DNA from: Haemophilus influenzae
GTDB taxonomy: Bacteria > Pseudomonadota > Gammaproteobacteria > Enterobacterales > Pasteurellaceae
DNA length: 64,000 nucleotides
Reading direction: 5' to 3'
Assembly: GCF_900475755.1 (NCBI RefSeq)
Contig: NZ_LS483411.1
Coordinates: forward strand, 992,001-1,056,000
Shown here: piece by piece, positions 62,801 to 64,000 of the stretch
How positions within the stretch are numbered: the stretch's first letter is position 1
How the letters are laid out: each line of letters begins with the position of its first letter
Translations under genes and position numbers: made by a program
The notes under the pieces: model-generated
The model's input: the letters and a program-made list of their open reading frames with translations, nothing else
Told to the model about the DNA's origin: nothing
Database searches by the model: none

Positions 62801-64000
62801 TGCAGATACGACCGCACTTACTGTAGAAAACGGTAAGGTAAAAACCCCTGATACAACTAATGGTGGTAATGGTAATAAACTTGTTAATGCAAGTGGTTTA
62901 GCGGAAGCGTTAAATAAATTAAGTTGGACTGCAAAAGCTGAAGCAGATACTGCTAATGGCGGAGAGCTTGATGGACAAGCGACAGATAAAGAAGTCAAAG
63001 CGGGCGACAAAGTAACCTTTAAAGCGGGTAAGAACTTAAAAGTGAAACAAGAGGGTGCGAACTTTACTTATTCACTGAAAGATACACTTAGTGATTTAAC
63101 AAGTATTACTTTAGGTAAAACGGGAGCTGGTGCAAACGGTGCAAGCACTAAGATTACCAATGAGGGCTTAACCATCACGCCAAATGGCGGTACGACAGGT
63201 GCTGACACTGCAAACACCATTAGCGTAACCAAAGATGGCATTAAAGCGGGTAATAAAGCTATTACTAATGTTACAAGTGGTTTAAGAGCTTATGATGATA
63301 AGAATTTTGATCTTAACAATAACTCTATAACTGATTTAAATAGACACTTTGAAGATGCTTATAAAGGTTTATTAAATCTAAATGAAAAAGGTGCGGATCA
63401 ACAGCTGTTGGTGGCTGACAGCACTGCAGCAACTGTGGGCGATTTGCGTAAATTGGGTTGGGTAGTATCAACCAAAAACGGTACTGACGAGGAAAGCTAT
63501 AAAGTTAAACAAGCTGATGAAGTTCTCTTTACTGGATCTGGTGCTGCAACTGTTACTTCTGCTTCTGAAAATGGTAAACATACGATTACTGTTAGTGTGG
63601 CTGAAACCAAAGCAGATAGCGGTCTTGAAAAAAATGGCGATACTATTAAGCTCAAAGTGGATAAAAGCACTAATAATGTTTTAACTGTTAGTGAAAACGG
63701 CACAGCGGTAACTAAAGGCGAATTTAATACAGTGGATACTTCAGTTCCTGCTGATGATGCAACTACTGAAACTAAAAATAATCGTGGTAAGGTTACTGTA
63801 AAAGATGCTGATAAGGCAGATAAATCAGTTGCAACTGTAAAAGATGTTGCAACAGCAATTAACAGTGCGGCAACCTTTGTGAAAACAGCGAATTTAGATA
63901 CCGCACTTAATGAAGCTGATGCGACAGATAAGGGAGATGATGCACTTAAAGCAGGCGACACCTTAACCTTTAACGCGGGTAAAAACCTGAAAGTTAAACG
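59808..64000 (+). CDS. hsf: Trimeric autotransporter adhesin, Hsf/Hia type (runs off window)
   Basis: The frame is open from ATG 59808 through the window end, at least 1397 codons. It starts with an extended signal peptide (MNKIFNVIWNVVTQTWVVVSE ... LLSATAEA). The passenger is built of Hia-type modules: TrpRing-like blocks ending in GW (LNAGWNIKG, LSWTAKA, LGWVLSA), neck segments (KTSVIKEKDGKLVTGK) and many NG/DG turns. A unit of about 690 residues (beginning DTLTIGG at about residue 50 and again near 745) is repeated. Hia of about 1100 residues would already have reached its anchor, so this is the long Hsf-like form. It binds epithelial cells through trimeric fibres. The C-terminal YadA-type anchor is beyond the window. 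Confidence 0.92.
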   Translation, partial: MNKIFNVIWNVVTQTWVVVSELTRTHTKCASATVAVAVLATLLSATAEANDTLTIGGNTPATGGTATPKVNVTSTANGLNFAQEGKTGKEAYVHLNGIGSTLADTITGTTKTATNGVAVENHNRAASVADVLNAGWNIKGVKPNETTSDNVDFVRTYDTVEFLSANPETTTVTVESKDSGVRTEVKIGAKTSVIKEKDGKLVTGKEKGENGSSTDEGKGLVTAKEVIDAVNNAGWRIKTTANGQADKFETVTSGTNVTFADGNGTTAEVTKDNNGITVKYNAKVGDGLKIDNISKKIVADTTALTVNDGKDVNNPKGKVKELASDDEKKKLVKAGDLVDALNKLSWTAKADKEDGGEVDNTKAANGQEVKAGETVTFKAGKNLKVKQDGADFTYSLKDTLTGLTSITLNDATANGGNGAKTEITKDGLTITPATNAGVTAKEEDKISVTKDGIKAGGKEITNVASALKTYGQANAQAQPQPADNTVDKAKQNLVDLSSVTTPAVGGATTNDELAKKAATVGDLAGLGWVLSADKTTKDGGGVEDKAFHAAVKNANEVEFKGKGAATVSAKSDNNGKYTVTVDVAETQVGDGLEKADGKIKLKASTDTNNVLTVNGNGASVTKGSFETVQTDATAAAGQAADANRGKVVVTGVTNGTPTDDDKKKVATVVDVAKAINDAATFVKVENDDTEINDKPTDDGKNDALKAGDTLTLKAGKNLRVKRDGSNVTFALAKDLDVKTATVSDTLTIGGGMPAAGGAATPKVNVTSTADGLKFTKEPAGANGDTTVHLTNIASTLADHRIGNTAHLDNQVDDAHRNRAATVGDVLSSGWNIKGAKTAGGTVENIDFVATYDTVDFVDDGKTTTVTVTQKTDKKGAEVKIGAKTSVIAEKDGKLLTGKDNKANGGTNTTPATDDTDDGKGLVTAETVIEAVNKAGWRVKTTATPQNGDGFETVASGTNVTFASGNGTTAIVTKDINGITVKYEAKVGDGLKLDGDKIAADTTALTVENGKVKTPDTTNGGNGNKLVNASGLAEALNKLSWTAKAEADTANGGELDGQATDKEVKAGDKVTFKAGKNLKVKQEGANFTYSLKDTLSDLTSITLGKTGAGANGASTKITNEGLTITPNGGTTGADTANTISVTKDGIKAGNKAITNVTSGLRAYDDKNFDLNNNSITDLNRHFEDAYKGLLNLNEKGADQQLLVADSTAATVGDLRKLGWVVSTKNGTDEESYKVKQADEVLFTGSGAATVTSASENGKHTITVSVAETKADSGLEKNGDTIKLKVDKSTNNVLTVSENGTAVTKGEFNTVDTSVPADDATTETKNNRGKVTVKDADKADKSVATVKDVATAINSAATFVKTANLDTALNEADATDKGDDALKAGDTLTFNAGKNLKVK

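Noticed and set aside
59846..63961. Many open frames of 60-154 codons on the minus strand
   Set aside because: They are antisense to the Hsf/Hia gene, with Ser/Val/Pro/Ala-rich translations arising from its repetitive codon use. No start signals are seen.

Overview
The window is chromosomal DNA of Haemophilus influenzae or a very close relative. Gene content supports this: P5/OmpA, hitABC, the ATP-dependent LigE ligase, art, dpp, and an Hia/Hsf adhesin. Many copies of the 9-base DNA uptake signal AAGTGCGGT/ACCGCACTT are scattered through it, and the base composition is AT-rich. A long Hsf-like trimeric autotransporter suggests a strain other than the laboratory strain Rd.

Layout. 1-2.5 kb: start of a YdiJ-type FAD oxidase (minus), ompA/P5, grxD. 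2.5-7.7 kb: hisC and serC (minus), a DUF496 protein, and a p-aminobenzoate cluster (PabC-like, pabB, pabA). 7.9-8.9 kb: a decayed methyltransferase. 9-12.8 kb: the ferric iron importer hitABC, with a Fur-like box and a set of competing hairpins between hitA and hitB. 12.8-18.3 kb (minus): M15 peptidase, dapE, yffB-like, htpG, and an orphan periplasmic binding protein under a TPP riboswitch. 18.3-24.5 kb: uvrD with a LexA box, and dppBCDF. 24.5-31.1 kb: ligE broken by an in-frame amber codon, gmhA, artPIQM with ArgR boxes, a trimeric-adhesin remnant, an opacity-type porin, sprT and a candidate Ibs-like type I toxin. 31-37 kb: metK with a MetJ operator, ybeY, a Cof-type HAD phosphatase, a long-chain acyl-CoA ligase and gapA. 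37.3-45.2 kb: gmk-rpoZ-spoT-recG-murI with a four-unit 127-bp palindrome-rich repeat between rpoZ and spoT, then lldD. 45.3-51.1 kb: a complete rRNA operon (16S, tRNA-Ile, tRNA-Ala, 23S, 5S). 51.1-52.2 kb: a two-gene cassette of unknown function enclosed by a duplicated 3' part of 5S plus its terminator. 52.3-59.4 kb: metR, azlC (nonsense mutation), azlD, a YgjV-like protein, prfC, fabI and rnb. 59.4-64 kb: a 57-nt poly-T tract in front of an hsf/hia gene that runs off the window.

Most of the window is housekeeping core. The points worth following are (i) the 22-residue hydrophobic ORF between sprT and metK, framed by hairpins, which looks like a type I toxin; (ii) the cassette of two unknown genes at the 5S gene with palindromic operators; (iii) the 127-bp repeat array inside the gmk-rpoZ-spoT operon, with a relative near pabB; (iv) the TPP riboswitch controlling an orphan substrate-binding protein; (v) LigE separated from its export signal by one nonsense codon; and (vi) the hitA/hitB attenuator-like region. 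Gene identities were assigned by reading translated proteins and recalling family motifs. No database search was run.
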